64,000 nt of DNA from the NCBI GenBank assembly GCA_964587655.1, contig CAZPMT010000009.1:1-64000 (forward strand). The letters run 5' to 3'. The notes below the pieces were generated by a model that did no database searches, was not told where the DNA came from, and saw only the letters and a program-made list of their open reading frames with translations. Shown here in pieces: positions 1 to 7,521 of this stretch. Both the position numbers and the translations under genes were made by a program. This DNA is from CAZPMT01 sp964587655 (GTDB lineage: Bacteria; Hydrogenedentota; Hydrogenedentia; Hydrogenedentales; SLHB01). Positions within the stretch are counted from its first letter, which is position 1. Each line of letters opens with the position of its first letter.

Positions 1-384
1 GGGCTTGGTGTTCGATTCGGACTGCTGATGCAACCGCTTGACGCCGGGCATCTTCATGCCGGCCTTGCCGACCTTGAGTCCGTCGCCCACCAGGACGCGC
101 CGCCCGTTGCAGGTCACGAGTCCCGGATGGAGGTTCAGCACCAGCGCCGCCCATAGGCGCGTGAGCCCATCCACGTTCAGCGCCGGACTGTGAAAGAAGT
201 CCAGCAGCCGGTCGTAGCACACGGCCTGAAGCCCCAGCGCGCGCACCAAGCTGGTGACGCCCCACAGGTCCTCGCGCACGCAAAACCCCACGAGCACCAC
301 GCCCATCCACAGAAACGTTCTTTTCCGCGCGCAGGCCCCTCGCAACGGCGCGCACCACCGCCACCATTCGCACCATAGCCGCAT
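1..384 (-). CDS. DDE-type transposase, N-terminal part (cut by window edge)
   Basis: Reading the minus strand from ATG at 384 gives an open frame of 128 codons that runs off the left edge of the window. The visible protein ends in a stretch with LVGDGLKVGKAGMK followed by PGVKRLHQQSES. This pattern, with the first Asp of a DDE site in GDG and a KxPGVKxLHQ motif, is one I associate with a family of bacterial DDE transposases; that is family recall, not a search. A strong Shine-Dalgarno (AAAGGAGG, minus strand of 393-400) sits about 8 nt before the ATG. The rest of the catalytic domain lies outside the window, so intactness cannot be judged. Terminal inverted repeats of an insertion sequence were not visible. 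Confidence 0.6.
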   Translation of the reverse strand, partial: MRLWCEWWRWCAPLRGACARKRTFLWMGVVLVGFCVREDLWGVTSLVRALGLQAVCYDRLLDFFHSPALNVDGLTRLWAALVLNLHPGLVTCNGRRVLVGDGLKVGKAGMKMPGVKRLHQQSESNTKP

Positions 385-405
385 GACGGCTTCCTCCTTT
401 CGAGC

Positions 406-467
406 TTGACATTCCCCGGCCCATTATGTATCATTCTAATGATACATGACATGTGGTATAAAGTCAA
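406..467. promoter_or_regulatory. Symmetric divergent promoters with shared palindromic operator
   Basis: Plus strand: -35 TTGACA at 406-411, 17-nt spacer, -10 TATCAT at 429-434, reading toward the gene at 491. Minus strand: -35 TTGACT (462-467 reversed), 17-nt spacer, -10 TATCAT (439-444 reversed), reading toward the transposase at 384. Both -10 boxes lie inside a palindrome with 10-nt arms (ATGTATCATT at 426-435 and its complement at 438-447, 2-nt loop). A protein bound there would cover both promoters at once. Confidence 0.7.
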
Positions 468-490
468 GCGGAAAATGGAGGGGCGGCAAA

Positions 491-790
491 ATGGACGAGA
501 GCAAACAGATTGAGCGCAGGATCGCGAAGATCAAGCAGGCGCTGGCGGACCTGGGCGACATGCGCCCCGGTTCCCTGTCGGTGCAAACCCGAAGGTGGGG
601 CGGACAGTACCGCCAGCTAAGCTACACCCACCTCGGCAAAGGGCATACCGAGTACATCCCCCGGGAACGCGTCAAGGAAGTCAAACGCCAGATCGCCAAC
701 TTCCGCAAGTTTAGGGATTTGACGCAGGAGTGGGTGAACCTCGCCGTCGAATTGTGTAAACTCAAGCAAGCTCAGGATGAAAAGCCGTAA
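491..790 (+). CDS. DUF6788-like small protein
   Basis: A 99-residue basic protein. ATG at 491 is preferred over an upstream in-frame ATG at 446 because it follows a GGAGGGG ribosome site (477-483) and because 446 is close to the predicted transcription start. Visible pattern: an N-terminal helix (RRIAKIKQALADLGDMRPGS), then QLSYTHLGKGHTEYI, then a second helical region ending in LTQEWVNLAVELCKLKQ. This is the layout I recall for DUF6788 proteins, which have no defined function and often sit near transposases. Here it is divergent from a transposase and shares its promoter region, so a role as a transposition accessory or DNA-binding regulator is possible but unproven. Confidence 0.6.
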   Translation: MDESKQIERRIAKIKQALADLGDMRPGSLSVQTRRWGGQYRQLSYTHLGKGHTEYIPRERVKEVKRQIANFRKFRDLTQEWVNLAVELCKLKQAQDEKP

Positions 791-902
791 CCCGAGAAAA
801 CGGTACTCTCAAGTCACTAAATGCAAAGACGGATTTAAGATTTTTGATATCAGTGAACCTCTATCTCCCAAATTAGTGGGCGCCTATCAGATAAAGCGGT
901 AG
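777..902 (+). pseudogene. LVIVD/YVTN beta-propeller fragment
   Basis: A 41-codon frame from ATG at 777 overlaps the end of the preceding gene by 14 nt. From about residue 19 it encodes GFKIFDISEPLSPKLVGAYQ, a nearly perfect single LVIVD-type propeller blade (FKIxDISxPxxPxLVGxY), then stops. Full proteins of that class carry many blades and a signal peptide. A single blade with no signal is best read as a leftover of a gene destroyed when the transposase region arrived. It could in principle still be translated by coupling with the upstream gene. Confidence 0.5.
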
Positions 903-1171
903 CCTTCGAGCTTGAGTCGCACTGCGAACTCATGGGCTAATGCTCAATTGTATGCCAAGCTCTGGGATAATAGGGGAGAAGCGCCGGGTCTCTTGGACTT
1001 CATGTCCGCGCGCGTGATTCTGGCCGCGACGAGGACGTCGCGTCTACGGAATCCTTGAACTCTTTGAAATAAGGCGAGCGCCTTGATACCATGCGGCCCG
1101 TTGCCATTCACGGCGGAACCAGGAACTGCATTTTGCGGCGGCACGGGGCCGCGTTAAAGGGAGGTTGTATC
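903..1171. other. Intergenic, no gene recognised
   Basis: About 270 nt between the propeller fragment and the oxidoreductase gene. The short open frames here have no recognisable protein features. Nothing else was seen apart from the ribosome site GGGAGG at 1159-1164 for the following gene. Confidence 0.5.
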
Positions 1172-2167
1172 ATGGCCAAGAAGATTCGCGTTGGATTCAT
1201 TGCCGCTGGGGGAATTGCCGCGGGCCACTGGCATCGGTTGCACGCCACGGGCAAGGCCCAGGTGGTTGCCCTGAACGATCCCAGCAAGGAAAAGCTCAAA
1301 CAGTTCTATCAGCGCTGCCCGGGATCGGACAAGCTTCCCGTCTACAAGGACTACCGCGACATGCTCAAGAACGAGCAACTCGATGCGGTCGTCGTGCAGA
1401 GCCCGCACTACGTGCACTTTGAACAGAGTATGACATCCCTTGGCAAAGGGCTGCACGTCCTGAGCGAGAAGCCGTTGGTGTGCACGATCAAGCATGCGAA
1501 GACTCTAATCAAGAAGGGGCGGGACGCGAAGCGCATCCTGATGATCTCATATCAGCGCCACTTCGATCCGCAGTTCCGCTACATCCGCGAACAGATCGCG
1601 AAGGGCGTCATCGGTGAGGTGCAATACGTCCAGGCGATCCAGGGCCAGGAGTGGTTGCGCGCCGTAAAAGGCACGTGGCGGCAGAAAATGGCCGAATCGT
1701 GCGGCGGACAGCTCAACGATTCCGGCAGCCATCTCGTCGACATCGTCATGTGGATCACGGGGCTCAAGGTGAGCGAAGTCGCCGCATATAGCGACTTCTT
1801 CAAGACGGAAGTGGACATCAACTCGACTTTGGCCATGAAGTTCGAGAACGGCGCTCTGGGAAGCATGTCGGTCATCGGCAACGCGCCCTGCTGGCACGAG
1901 GACCATACCATCGTCGGCAGCAAAGGCGCGTTCTACCTTCGCCAGGGCGGCGTCGAAGAACTCATTCAAGAGGACGCGGTCGGAAAGCGCATCAAGATCA
2001 AGTTCCCTAAATACTCGAAAGATCCGGACGCGAATTTCATCGACAGCATCCTCGGCAAGGACGTTCCGCAGACCCCGCCCGAGTGCGGGCTGCGCACGAT
2101 CGAGGTCACCGAAGCGGCATGGAAATCGGCGGCGGCCGGCGGCAAACCCGTGAAGGTTCCGCGCTAA
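1172..2167 (+). CDS. Gfo/Idh/MocA family NAD(P)-dependent oxidoreductase
   Basis: A 331-residue protein of the glucose-fructose oxidoreductase / inositol dehydrogenase family, a normal length. The N-terminal Rossmann domain starts with IRVGFIAAGGIAAGHW, a glycine-rich nucleotide loop. The family's EKP motif (SEKPLV, about residue 94) carries the Lys that positions the nicotinamide. The C-terminal half (about 130-330) is the Gfo/Idh/MocA alpha/beta sheet domain, with the usual GGQLNDSGSHLVD segment whose His is a likely catalytic residue. Start ATG 1172 has GGGAGG at 1159-1164; an upstream ATG at 1091 adds a segment unlike the family. Substrate is unknown, probably a sugar or cyclitol derivative. 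No clear signal peptide, so it is probably cytoplasmic. Confidence 0.85.
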   Translation: MAKKIRVGFIAAGGIAAGHWHRLHATGKAQVVALNDPSKEKLKQFYQRCPGSDKLPVYKDYRDMLKNEQLDAVVVQSPHYVHFEQSMTSLGKGLHVLSEKPLVCTIKHAKTLIKKGRDAKRILMISYQRHFDPQFRYIREQIAKGVIGEVQYVQAIQGQEWLRAVKGTWRQKMAESCGGQLNDSGSHLVDIVMWITGLKVSEVAAYSDFFKTEVDINSTLAMKFENGALGSMSVIGNAPCWHEDHTIVGSKGAFYLRQGGVEELIQEDAVGKRIKIKFPKYSKDPDANFIDSILGKDVPQTPPECGLRTIEVTEAAWKSAAAGGKPVKVPR

Positions 2168-2224
2168 GGAAAACTGCGTCGCACAAATCTTGCTCGCCGA
2201 GGCGAGCCTGGAGCGAGATAGGTC

Positions 2225-2530
2225 ATGAGGAAACTCCTTTTGGTCATTGCTATGTCGGCGGTCATCGCTGCTTCTTCATGCTCGGGCAGCCAGGACGCGA
2301 AGTCGAATTCAGGAAGTGATTCTCAGGCGGCGACGCCCCTCCAGGACAAGAAGCTTTTCGAAGCCACCTGTTCAAAATGCCACAAAGTCACGAGAGCAGA
2401 GGCGTACAAGGGCAGTGTCCCTTGGAAATCCATCGTTGATCGCATGATCAATGAACACGGCGCCAAGGTCACCCCTGAAGACGAAGCCAAAATCATCGCC
2501 TATCTCGATCAAGCCTACCCGAAAAAGTAG
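2225..2530 (+). CDS. Small c-type cytochrome lipoprotein
   Basis: A 101-residue protein. The N-terminus is a lipoprotein signal (MRKLLLVIAMSAVIAASSC) with a lipobox Cys near residue 19, then a Ser/Asp-rich linker. The mature part has one heme c attachment motif, CSKCH, around residue 50, and ends in a helical segment (EDEAKIIAYLDQAYP) typical of the last helix of small cytochromes c. It is likely a membrane-tethered periplasmic electron carrier. It follows the oxidoreductase gene by 57 nt, a spacer with a short hairpin (2193-2208), and converges on the URO-D gene. The partner is not evident nearby; the only other heme protein is the hexaheme cytochrome at 47.5 kb. Confidence 0.85.
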   Translation: MRKLLLVIAMSAVIAASSCSGSQDAKSNSGSDSQAATPLQDKKLFEATCSKCHKVTRAEAYKGSVPWKSIVDRMINEHGAKVTPEDEAKIIAYLDQAYPKK

Positions 2531-2544
2531 GCCTCTTCGCGCCG

Positions 2545-3747
2545 TCAATATCGCCCGTGGCTTCGGCAGGTGTCGATCATCGCCAGGAAGTTCTCCGGCG
2601 GCACGCCCGCGTGGATCACGTTGGATGATCCGAGGATGTAACCGCCGCCCGCGGCGGCAGCGTCAATACATGCCCGCGTCTCTTCGGCGACTTCGGCGGG
2701 CGTTCCCGCGGTCAGCGTGCGCCCGCAATCCACGTTTCCCCAGAGGATCAGGTGCGGAAGCCTCTTGCGAATTTCGGCCAGCTCCATTCCGGCCTGCTTG
2801 TCGATCTCGCCGTAACCGTCGACGCCGGATTCGACGAACAGTTCCTGCGCCACGGGCCAAGTAACGCCGTCCGTCCGGAAGATGTACGGAATGCCATGCC
2901 GATGGCAACACGCCGTCATGCGCTTGAGCGGCCCGAGCATGAAATGGCGGAACTGGGCCGGTGAGTAGACGGGTCCCTTGTTTGTGCAGAAGTCGCCCCC
3001 ACCCCAAATCATGTCAACCCCCATGGCTGCCAGCGCGTCGATCTCATCGCACGCAAGATCCGCCTGCATGTCCGTGTATTGCGCGACAAGGTCGGGCCGG
3101 ATCATCATGGCCTCGAGCCATGCAGGCTCCATGGGAATCACGAGACACGGCCCCGCCGCGATGGCCCGCGTCGCTCCGAACCGCGCAACGATACGGTCGA
3201 GCAGATCGAAGGACGCAGGCGTTGGCTTCTTCCGTTCCGCGCACAGTTTGTCGCCGCTTGACAAACCGTGAAGTATGGCCATTTCGCGGACCTCTTGTTC
3301 GATCTGCTCGAGTCCCCGCTCGTGACGCAACGACGAGTCTATCGTGTGAAGCGTGTCGGAGGCCGCATCGAACCTGAGCACCGACCACGCATGATCACAG
3401 TTTGTCGTGGCTTGACAAACTGTGAGGCCGCCAAACAAGTAAGTGCAGTCGTCCAACTTTCGCGAAGGCGCACCGCCCCCGGCCCACGGCAAGGACACCA
3501 CGTCGAAATCGAGCGCCTCGACAAGATCGCACCAGTCCTGAAACCACCCTTCTTCGTATTCCCGATATGCATCGGGGCCTCTCATGGCCGCCTCGATACC
3601 CTCGCGACGAAACAGGCCTCCGCCCGTCAGCGCGGGGCGTCCCAAGACCGCCGAGGCGACATTCGACGCGACTCCTTGCTCAAAAAAGGGCACCCGGTCC
3701 GGTTCCACGAACCGCAAGGCTGCCAGAACTCGCTCACGGGAAGTCAT
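2545..3747 (-). CDS. URO-D superfamily protein carrying two palindromic-element insertions
   Basis: A 400-residue protein starting MTSRERVLAALRFVEPDRVP, the usual opening of uroporphyrinogen-decarboxylase-like proteins (HemE/MtaA/CmuA superfamily). ATG 3747 has an AAGAAGG ribosome site just upstream; a longer frame to 3807 is unlikely. The C-terminal half keeps the TIM-barrel pattern (LILWGNVDCG, then GGGYILGSSN). The usual Arg/Asp signature of true HemE was not obvious, so a methyltransferase or unknown corrinoid/tetrapyrrole role is more likely. Two copies of a palindromic repeat lie in frame: 3396-3424 encodes TVCQATTNC after LFGGL, and 3242-3270 encodes HGLSSGDKLC. Neither brings a stop codon. 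Both add about ten residues at places where relatives have none, probably surface loops. Confidence 0.8.
   Translation of the reverse strand: MTSRERVLAALRFVEPDRVPFFEQGVASNVASAVLGRPALTGGGLFRREGIEAAMRGPDAYREYEEGWFQDWCDLVEALDFDVVSLPWAGGGAPSRKLDDCTYLFGGLTVCQATTNCDHAWSVLRFDAASDTLHTIDSSLRHERGLEQIEQEVREMAILHGLSSGDKLCAERKKPTPASFDLLDRIVARFGATRAIAAGPCLVIPMEPAWLEAMMIRPDLVAQYTDMQADLACDEIDALAAMGVDMIWGGGDFCTNKGPVYSPAQFRHFMLGPLKRMTACCHRHGIPYIFRTDGVTWPVAQELFVESGVDGYGEIDKQAGMELAEIRKRLPHLILWGNVDCGRTLTAGTPAEVAEETRACIDAAAAGGGYILGSSNVIHAGVPPENFLAMIDTCRSHGRY
3242..3270. repeat. Palindromic element A, copy 1 (in URO-D gene)
   Basis: Left arm CACAGTTTGTC, loop GCCGCTT, right arm GACAAACCGTG (one mismatch). It lies in frame in the minus-strand gene, read as HGLSSGDKLC. 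Confidence 0.85.
3396..3424. repeat. Palindromic element A, copy 2 (in URO-D gene)
   Basis: Perfect 11-nt arms CACAGTTTGTC / GACAAACTGTG around loop GTGGCTT. In frame in the minus-strand gene, read as TVCQATTNC. Confidence 0.9.
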
Positions 3748-4066
3748 GTATCCACCTTCTTGACTCAAATCGCGCGCGATTATACCAATCAGCCGCATCA
3801 AACGCACTCGGCTGGGCCAAGTCGACAGCGGTGAAGAACGGACGAGCCAAAATGAAGGAGGCGAGTGCGGGTAGCGGGGGGACTACCGTGAAACGCACTC
3901 GCCGGTGGTGGGAACCAGTCATTTCTGACTGCGACCGTGGTGAAGCTGGGGGAAAGGCTTCATTCACGGCTATCAAAGTGAACAACACGTTGATTTGTCT
4001 TATTCCCAACTGTTTTTCGTCTGCCTTATTGCTTTTAAGTGATTGTAGCATAAGGAGATTTGACAA
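3748..4066. promoter_or_regulatory. Divergent intergenic region with a stem-loop and alternative pairing
   Basis: Between the divergent URO-D and HEAT-repeat genes. A hairpin at 3861-3902 has a 9-bp outer stem (GCGAGTGCG / CGCACTCGC) and a 5-bp inner stem (GGTAG / CTACC). The 11-mer AAACGCACTCG occurs twice, at 3800-3810 and 3891-3901, so the 3861-3869 strand can pair with either copy. The region matches no riboswitch class I know. No convincing promoter was identified. Confidence 0.4.
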
Positions 4067-4126
4067 ATGGACGGAAAAGAGCGAGAATCGGTACGAGAGA
4101 ATTCGGGATTCGGAAAAGCACGATGA
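4067..4126 (+). CDS. Possible 19-codon leader ORF upstream of HEAT gene
   Basis: ATG 4067 follows a good ribosome site (AAGGAG at 4052-4057, 9-nt spacing) and opens a 19-codon frame rich in charged residues (MDGKERESVRENSGFGKAR) that ends at 4126, just before the HEAT-repeat ATG at 4134. The HEAT gene itself has only a weak GAGGG site. Either this is a leader peptide giving translational coupling, or a frameshift has separated the original start and n-region from the signal peptide. The sequence alone cannot decide. Confidence 0.3.
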   Translation: MDGKERESVRENSGFGKAR

Positions 4127-4133
4127 GGGCGCC

Positions 4134-5243
4134 ATGGTTTGGGTAGCGTTGATAGTCCTTGCGCTTCCGCAGGTCATTTTCGCGGAGGAAAACGCGGCAG
4201 GCACTCAGTTAAGTCCTTCCGGGACAGTCGATTACACGTCAACAATCCAGCGCGTGCGGAAGGCGATGTCTTTTGGGGGCGCGATTTGGCCGCAAGAGGC
4301 CGTGCGTAAACCGGAGGCGGCGCGCTCCCGAGGCCTTCCTACCGTTCCTGAGCCATCGCGCGAAACGGCGACGCCGGTCCTTGTCGAGACGGCCCAATCG
4401 GAGGACATGGCTACTCGGCTCGAGGGGTTGGAGGGGCTTGCCCAGGCGGGTGGTATTGAGCACGTTGACACGTTCGTGGCCGCGTTGGCGGACCCTGAGT
4501 CCGAAATCCGTGAGGCGGCGGCGGCCATCCTTTCGAGGCTCGACCCGGGCGTGGTGACGGACAAGGTGATCGAGTCCCTCTGTTCAGACAAGGACGCGAC
4601 CGTGGTCCGGATCGACACCGTGTTGCCGATGATGAAGGACGCCCTGGAGCCGGGAATGATCAGCGTGTTGCTGTCGGAGGACGAGTCTTCGCTTCGCAGG
4701 CAGGCGGCGGCCTATGCGTTGGGCCGTATGAACAGCACTGTGGCGGCGCAGGCGCTGGCCGCTCACGTATACGAATCGGACCCCGGCCTAGCCGTGGCGT
4801 GCGCCAATGCGCTGATGGCGTTCAACGACCCTATGTTGACGCCGACCCTGGCGAACTTGGCGCGGCACCCCATACAGCAGATCCGTTGGCCTGCGGTGCA
4901 GTGTCTCGCGGACTTCGGCGGGCCGGAGGCGCTGGACGCCTTGGGACGCGTGGCGATCGACCCGCCGGAAGGCGACGAGGAACTGGGCCGGCGGGCGGTG
5001 GCGCTCCTCGGGGAAACGCGATCCGACGCGGCGATCCCGGTGTTGATCGAGATCATGCGCAGGAACCTTGGGTTGCGCCGCGCCGCGGTGGAAGCGTTGC
5101 ACAAGAGGACCGGGGAAGACCTTGGAGATCGTCCGTCGGACTGGCAGGCGTGGTATGAAGCCCGGCTGCAAGCTCCGCCGCCAGAAGAACAAATGCTGGA
5201 CTCGTCTGGGCCACCGCAGTTCGACGTGGAGTATCTTCCCTAG
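4134..5243 (+). CDS. Exported HEAT-repeat protein
   Basis: A 369-residue protein. The first 17 residues (MVWVALIVLALPQVIFA) form a hydrophobic signal-like segment ending at FA-EE, but without the usual positive n-region. From about residue 85 there are successive helical repeats of PBS-lyase/HEAT type, for example DPESEIREAAAAILSRL and SEDESSLRRQAAAYALGRM, up to about residue 340. Such proteins are scaffolds rather than enzymes. ATG 4134 is chosen because it begins the hydrophobic segment; the frame stays open upstream to 3567 but that part has no protein-like features and overlaps the divergent URO-D gene. A 19-codon ORF with a better ribosome site lies directly upstream, so the true N-terminus may be altered by a frameshift. 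Confidence 0.7.
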   Translation: MVWVALIVLALPQVIFAEENAAGTQLSPSGTVDYTSTIQRVRKAMSFGGAIWPQEAVRKPEAARSRGLPTVPEPSRETATPVLVETAQSEDMATRLEGLEGLAQAGGIEHVDTFVAALADPESEIREAAAAILSRLDPGVVTDKVIESLCSDKDATVVRIDTVLPMMKDALEPGMISVLLSEDESSLRRQAAAYALGRMNSTVAAQALAAHVYESDPGLAVACANALMAFNDPMLTPTLANLARHPIQQIRWPAVQCLADFGGPEALDALGRVAIDPPEGDEELGRRAVALLGETRSDAAIPVLIEIMRRNLGLRRAAVEALHKRTGEDLGDRPSDWQAWYEARLQAPPPEEQMLDSSGPPQFDVEYLP

Positions 5244-5264
5244 CAAACCCGGCGCATTGCTTGT

Positions 5265-5294
5265 TTGACTCGCTTTCGTCATCAACGCTAGCAT
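5265..5294 (+). promoter_or_regulatory. Promoter of dprA-lpxK
   Basis: -35 TTGACT at 5265-5270, 18-nt spacer, -10 TAGCAT at 5289-5294, about 60 nt before the dprA ATG. Confidence 0.5.
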
Positions 5295-5353
5295 AGGTCC
5301 ATGCGTTGCGGTGTACTTAAGAAGCTCTGATTATCGGAAGCGAGAATTCGATC

Positions 5354-6514
5354 ATGGGACTTAGGGCGGAACAGCGGGATTGGCTTCGGTTGATCATGGC
5401 GCCCGGGGTAGGCACGGCGCATTTCATTCGCCTGCTTGCCCGGTTCCATTCTCCCACGGAAGTCCTGAGGGCCTCGGAAGGGGCGCTTCGCGAAGTGGTG
5501 GGTCCCACGCTCGCGCAGCGCATCTCGCAGTACACGGACACGGCGGACGTCGACGCGCAAGAACGGCGGATGGATGAGTTCAAGGTGAGCTTGGTCACAC
5601 TCGAGGATCCGGCGTACCCTGTGCGTCTCGCCGAGATCTACGATCCGCCGCTGGCGCTGTTCGTGCGCGGTGAGTTTCATCAGCAGGATGAGACCTGCGT
5701 GGCGGTGGTCGGGACCAGGCGGGCCACCCCGTACGGGATCCGGATGGCCGAGAAGTTTGGGCGGGAACTGGCGGCGCAAGGCATCACCGTGGTGAGCGGC
5801 ATGGCGATGGGCATCGACAGCGCCGCGCACCGCGGGGCAATCGACGCCGGCGGCCGTACGATTGCCGTTTTGGGGTGCGGCGTCGATGTGGTGTATCCCC
5901 CTCAAAACGCGGAACTGATGAATGAGATCACGCAGCACGGCTGCGTCATCTCGCAATTCATGATGGGAACGAAACCTTCGCCGGGACATTTCCCATACCG
6001 GAACCGAATCATCAGCGGTCTCACGCTTGGAACGCTTGTGGTCGAGGCCCCGCCGGACAGCGGCGCATTGATCACGGCCCGGCAGGCGGCCGAACAAGGC
6101 CGCGAGGTGTTTGCGGTGCCTGGACAGGTGGGTGTCCGCAACAGCGAAGGGCCGCACGCCCTGATCCGCGAAGGCGCCAAGCTCGCGGAGACCGTCGAGG
6201 ACATCCTCGTCGAATTGGAACTGCCGGCCAGGGCCCGCCGGCGCGTCGGCGAGGCTGAGACGCCGTCTGACAGGGTCTCCCCCACTCCGTCGGCGCATGC
6301 GGCATCCGTGCAGGCGGCTGCAAAGCCCGCGGCCGCATCCGTGTCGACGGTCGAGCAGGACATTCTCTCGGTGCTATCTCCAAACGGATCGTTCGTGGAC
6401 GAGATCGCTGCGGCGTGCCGCATTTCCATCTCGGAGGCGTTGAGTTCTCTGACGTTGCTTGAGCTGAAAGGACTGGTGCGTCAGTTCAGCGGCAAGCGTT
6501 TCACCCCGGTATGA
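5354..6514 (+). CDS. dprA: DNA-processing protein DprA (Smf)
   Basis: A 386-residue protein of the DprA/Smf family, which loads RecA on incoming single-stranded DNA during natural transformation. An N-terminal SAM/HhH-like helical region (1-75) is followed by the Rossmann-like DprA core with GMAMGIDSAAHRGAI (about 155-169), GCGVDVVYPPQN, PYRNRIISGLT and SGALITARQAAEQGREVFAVPG, all hallmarks of the family. After a Pro/Ala-rich linker, a C-terminal winged-helix segment (about 330-386) is present. The stop overlaps the lpxK ATG by 4 nt, so the two are co-translated. No other competence gene is in the window, and dprA is also widespread in non-transformable bacteria. Confidence 0.95.
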   Translation: MGLRAEQRDWLRLIMAPGVGTAHFIRLLARFHSPTEVLRASEGALREVVGPTLAQRISQYTDTADVDAQERRMDEFKVSLVTLEDPAYPVRLAEIYDPPLALFVRGEFHQQDETCVAVVGTRRATPYGIRMAEKFGRELAAQGITVVSGMAMGIDSAAHRGAIDAGGRTIAVLGCGVDVVYPPQNAELMNEITQHGCVISQFMMGTKPSPGHFPYRNRIISGLTLGTLVVEAPPDSGALITARQAAEQGREVFAVPGQVGVRNSEGPHALIREGAKLAETVEDILVELELPARARRRVGEAETPSDRVSPTPSAHAASVQAAAKPAAASVSTVEQDILSVLSPNGSFVDEIAAACRISISEALSSLTLLELKGLVRQFSGKRFTPV

Positions 6515-7509
6515 ACGGCTTCCTTCATCGACTGGCAGAGAAGATCCGCAAGAACGAACCCATCCCATTTCCGCTCGCGGCGCTGCTCGCGGCGGGCACG
6601 CCGGTTGTCCGCGCCGGTATGTGGGCCCGTCTTCGGCAACCGCGAGTTCGGGTAAAGGCGCGCGTGATCAGTTTCGGCAACATCACCGCTGGAGGCGCCG
6701 GCAAGACCCCGGCGGTTATCGAGCGCGCGCGCAGGGAACTGGATGCGGGACGGCGCGTGGCCGTGCTCACGCGCGGGTATGGAAGCAGGCGTGAGAAGGC
6801 TCCCGTGGCCGCGACCTCGGCAATGAGCGGCGAGGACCTCCACCGTGCCGTGGGCGACGAGCCAGCCATGATCGCGCGCAACGTTCCCGGCGTCGTGGTC
6901 GTCAAGTGCCCGGATCGCGTTGCGGGCTCGCGCGTGGCCATCGACGAATACGGGTGCGATACGCTGCTGCTCGACGACGGCTTCCAGTACGTGCGTCTGG
7001 AACGCGACGAGGATATCGTCGTGATCGACGCAACGAATCCGTTTGGGAACGGGCGGCTCATCCCGAGAGGCATCCTGCGCGAACCCGTCGAGGCGCTCCG
7101 GCGTGCGACGGCCCTCGTGCTGACGCGTTGCGACCAGATGCGAGATCTCGGGTCTGTGAAGGAGATCCTCGGAACGCTGTGTCCCGGCGTGCCGGTCCAC
7201 CAAACGCGGCATGCGCCAAAGCATCTGTCGCGCGTCGCTGACGGCGAGATTCTCCCGCTCGAGTTTCTCCGCGGAAGACGGATTCGGGCGGTGTGCGGCA
7301 TTGCGCAGCCGGAAGCATTTTTCCGGACGTTGGAGTTACTGGGCGCGGTGATCGCCGAGCGGGTGGCCCTTCCGGATCACGCTGAACTCCCCGAGGAGGC
7401 GCTTGACGGCGAGGATGTCATAATCATGACGGAAAAAGACGCGGTGAGATTGAGATCGGCCCGCCCGAACGTGCTGTCTCTCCATATCGAACTTGAGGAC
7501 TACCCCTAG
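6511..7509 (+). CDS. lpxK: Tetraacyldisaccharide 4'-kinase
   Basis: A 332-residue inner-membrane-associated kinase that phosphorylates the 4' position of the lipid A disaccharide precursor. The N-terminus has an amphipathic/hydrophobic segment (FPLAALLAAGTPVVRAG) for membrane contact, then a P-loop with FGNITAGGAGKTPAVI (about 56-70), RGYGSR, VGDEPAMIA and LLLDDGFQ, the diagnostic LpxK motifs including the catalytic Asp region. Length is normal. The ATG overlaps the dprA stop (ATGA). Its presence shows the organism makes lipid A and hence has an outer membrane of the LPS type. The other lpx genes are not here. Confidence 0.95.
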   Translation: MNGFLHRLAEKIRKNEPIPFPLAALLAAGTPVVRAGMWARLRQPRVRVKARVISFGNITAGGAGKTPAVIERARRELDAGRRVAVLTRGYGSRREKAPVAATSAMSGEDLHRAVGDEPAMIARNVPGVVVVKCPDRVAGSRVAIDEYGCDTLLLDDGFQYVRLERDEDIVVIDATNPFGNGRLIPRGILREPVEALRRATALVLTRCDQMRDLGSVKEILGTLCPGVPVHQTRHAPKHLSRVADGEILPLEFLRGRRIRAVCGIAQPEAFFRTLELLGAVIAERVALPDHAELPEEALDGEDVIIMTEKDAVRLRSARPNVLSLHIELEDYP

Positions 7510-7521
7510 AACGGCGATGAG

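Noticed and set aside
3861..3902. Known riboswitch upstream of the HEAT gene
   Set aside because: The stem-loop does not match cobalamin, SAM, glycine, c-di-GMP or other classes I know; kept only as an unassigned structure.
3567..4133. Upstream extension of the HEAT-repeat gene to 3567
   Set aside because: It overlaps the divergent URO-D gene, has no signal, no ribosome site and no protein-like composition.
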